A stretch of DNA of 5,488 bases from an uncultured Acetatifactor sp. (GTDB taxonomy: Bacteria; Bacillota; Clostridia; Lachnospirales; Lachnospiraceae): NCBI GenBank assembly GCA_947626405.1, contig CANQSE010000152.1, positions 1 through 5,488 of the forward strand, written 5' to 3'. The stretch's first letter is position 1. Each line of letters starts with the position of its first letter. The position numbers were made by a program, and so were the translations under genes. Below the pieces are notes generated by a model. The model had not been told where the DNA came from, did no database searches, and saw nothing but the letters and a program-made list of their open reading frames with translations. Below, in pieces: positions 3,750-5,488 of this stretch.

Positions 3750-5488
3750 TTAATCCACCCGCAGGATCAGGCCCAGGATCCTTTCGGCGCAGATTTCCAT
3801 TTCCTCTCTGGTAAGGACGCCTTTTTTCATGGCGGCCAGCAGTCTGTCGGGGAAGCCGCATCCCATCTTAACATCGTTTCCGGCTTTTACTTCCTTATAA
3901 TGCTCTCCGAAGTTCCACCAGTCCGTAGTTACCATGCCGTCAAATCCCCACTCACCGCGGAGTATGTCTTCCAGAAGCTCCCTGTTTTCCGACGCCCTTT
4001 TCCCATTGATGAGATTATAAGAGGACATTATGCTCCAGGGCTTCGCCTCCTTCACAATAATCTCAAAGGCCTTAAGATAAATCTCCCTGATCGCCCTCTC
4101 GGAAGCTCTCGAATCGCTGTCCCTGCGGTTTGTCTCTTTATTGTTCAGGGCGAAATGTTTAACGGTCGCAGCCACGTGATTACTCTGTATTCCCTTAACC
4201 ATGGCTGCCGCCATTTTTCCGGTCAGGCAGGGATCTTCGGAATAATATTCAAAATTTCTGCCGCACAGCGGGCTTCTGTGGATGTTGACCGCAGGTGTCA
4301 GCCACGCGCCTATATTATTTTCTTTTACCTCCGCTCCGCCGGCCCTTCCTATCCTTTCGGAGAGTTCCGGATCCCAGGTGCATGCCAGCAGGGTCGCGCA
4401 CGGCCATGCTGTGGTGCAGACGCCGCAGCGGGCGTCTATTCTCAGTCCCGCGGGACCGTCGGCCGTCATGATAGAAGGGACGCCGTACTCCGGCAGGTTG
4501 CCGTACCCGAAGGTATTTGCCACTCCGGTATTGGGCTGTCCTCCTAAAAGCACCGCAAGTTCTTCATCCGAAAGCTGCCGGAGAAATTCCCTCAGAGTCA
4601 GCTTTCCTTCCGCCGCCTCCTCAAGTTTATGGTGCTGCACTGCGGGCTTCCAGAGCTGATATCCTGCATGATACCTTACCTCAGGACACATTCCGTCGAT
4701 GGAATCCTTGTCCTGCGGCTCAAGAAAGCTCTCCTGCGCGTCGCAGACACCGCTCTGGGGAAGCTCCTCATAGCTTCCGTCGGACAGCAGCCTTTTTTTC
4801 AGCGATGTCGGGGCCATATGACGCGAGAGCTGCTGAGTCACGCGATCCTCCTCAATCACAAGGACGTAATCGTCCTCCACGGTATCTCTTACGGATGTTC
4901 CGACATAAAAACGGTATTCGCCCTTTTCCAGTACATAGGCGGACTCCGCAACCTTTCCGGTATCGTCGTAGGACGCCATATCGGTCACATTAAAGCGCAT
5001 GTATACGGTCTGTGTCTCGCCGGGCTGCAAAAGACGTGTTTTCCTGAATGCCGCCAGTTCCCTTGCGGGCTTTCCCAGTCTGCCCTGCGGGGCGCTGTAA
5101 TACACCTGGACCACTTCCCTGCCCGGCCTGTCTCCGGTATTGCACACATCCACGCTGACCCTAAGTTCATCCTTCTGCCGCTCCACCAGGGGCATAGAAA
5201 GCGAAAAGCTTGTGTAAGACAATCCAAATCCGAAAGGATAATTTACTTTTTGCGCGGCACCGGGAATTGTCTCAAAATATCGGTACCCGACATATATATC
5301 TTCCGTATAGTCAACATAATCCGCGGATTCGTGGAAGGCCGCGGTGGAGGGATAGTCCTCCAGGCTTCGGGCGAATGTGTCCGCCAGCTTGCCGCAGGGA
5401 TTTCCGTGTCCCATCAAAAGCTCGGCAGCCGCAAGTCCGCCCTCAATGCCTCCCTGCCACTCCATCAGAACCGACTGGATGCGATCCT
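3750..5488 (-). CDS. Glycoside hydrolase family 3 beta-glucosidase with swapped domain order, 5' end missing
   Basis: The frame is open to the right edge: the codons before the Met at 5465 read DRIQSVL, so that Met is internal and the gene starts outside the window. With this Met as residue 1, the visible order is: the end of the alpha/beta sandwich domain (GNPCGKLADTF at 21-31, NYPFGFGLSYTSF at 75-87), a fibronectin III-like domain (about 100-190), a linker, then the GH3 TIM barrel at the C-terminus (about 290-571). Standard GH3 enzymes have the barrel first; barrel-last enzymes are known, such as Butyrivibrio fibrisolvens BglA. Barrel motifs include TADGPAGLR (334-342), GRNFEYYSEDP (402-412), KHFALNN (436-442) and GFDGMVTTDWW (507-517), with Asp515 the expected nucleophile. 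The acid/base Glu should lie in the missing N-terminal part. The enzyme would release terminal beta-glucosyl or related sugars. The exact substrate is unknown. Some 200 or more residues are probably missing. Confidence 0.95.
   Translation of the reverse strand, partial: DRIQSVLMEWQGGIEGGLAAAELLMGHGNPCGKLADTFARSLEDYPSTAAFHESADYVDYTEDIYVGYRYFETIPGAAQKVNYPFGFGLSYTSFSLSMPLVERQKDELRVSVDVCNTGDRPGREVVQVYYSAPQGRLGKPARELAAFRKTRLLQPGETQTVYMRFNVTDMASYDDTGKVAESAYVLEKGEYRFYVGTSVRDTVEDDYVLVIEEDRVTQQLSRHMAPTSLKKRLLSDGSYEELPQSGVCDAQESFLEPQDKDSIDGMCPEVRYHAGYQLWKPAVQHHKLEEAAEGKLTLREFLRQLSDEELAVLLGGQPNTGVANTFGYGNLPEYGVPSIMTADGPAGLRIDARCGVCTTAWPCATLLACTWDPELSERIGRAGGAEVKENNIGAWLTPAVNIHRSPLCGRNFEYYSEDPCLTGKMAAAMVKGIQSNHVAATVKHFALNNKETNRRDSDSRASERAIREIYLKAFEIIVKEAKPWSIMSSYNLINGKRASENRELLEDILRGEWGFDGMVTTDWWNFGEHYKEVKAGNDVKMGCGFPDRLLAAMKKGVLTREEMEICAERILGLILRVD

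Noticed and set aside
3900..4547. 215-codon open frame on the plus strand
   Set aside because: It is antisense to the GH3 catalytic barrel, which has all its family motifs. It is a shadow frame without a convincing ribosome binding site or recognisable domain.

Overview
The window reads as a stretch of a low-to-moderate-GC Firmicute chromosome, most likely a motile member of the Clostridia close to Lachnospiraceae. Four things point there: a GH3 glucosidase with swapped domain order, as known from Butyrivibrio and Ruminococcus; strong AAGGAGG ribosome binding sites; an aldo/keto reductase carrying a ferredoxin-type tail; and a flagellin start of the form MVVQHNLTA. The genus assignment is an inference, because no rRNA or other marker gene is present.

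Every gene lies on the minus strand, so transcription runs from the right end to the left. In that order they are: a GH3 beta-glycosidase whose 5' end is cut by the window (5488 to 3750); an LCP (LytR-CpsA-Psr) membrane protein (3722 to 2775); a CapA-type metallophosphatase with a lipoprotein-like N-terminus (2766 to 1558); an aldo/keto reductase with two 4Fe-4S motifs (1507 to 368); and, after a 341-base gap, the first nine codons of a flagellin gene (26 to 1) that runs off the left edge. The first three genes are 27 and 8 bases apart and look co-transcribed. The reductase follows after 50 bases with its own strong ribosome binding site.

The gap at 27 to 367 is the most informative non-coding part. 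It holds a near-consensus sigma-28 (SigD/FliA) flagellar promoter, TAAA-N15-GTCGATAT, followed by a leader RNA of about 260 nt. The leader can fold into a series of helices: a nested stem starting almost at the predicted 5' end, a perfect 6-bp hairpin, a 12-bp helix capped by a GC-rich hairpin, a pair of mutually exclusive GGAG/CUCC pairings, and a 10-bp bulged hairpin with an AGGA loop just ahead of the Shine-Dalgarno sequence. The last hairpin plus the SD-overlapping ACAAGGAGG resembles the two-site CsrA target in the Bacillus subtilis hag leader. No match to a known riboswitch class could be seen by eye.

Functionally, the LCP and CapA proteins are both cell-envelope polymer proteins, the GH3 enzyme releases sugars from glycosides, and the reductase is a general redox enzyme; a shared pathway for the four is only a guess. 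The flagellin gene is a separate transcription unit. The coding genes belong to known families, and the structured flagellin leader is the best candidate for something not described in detail.
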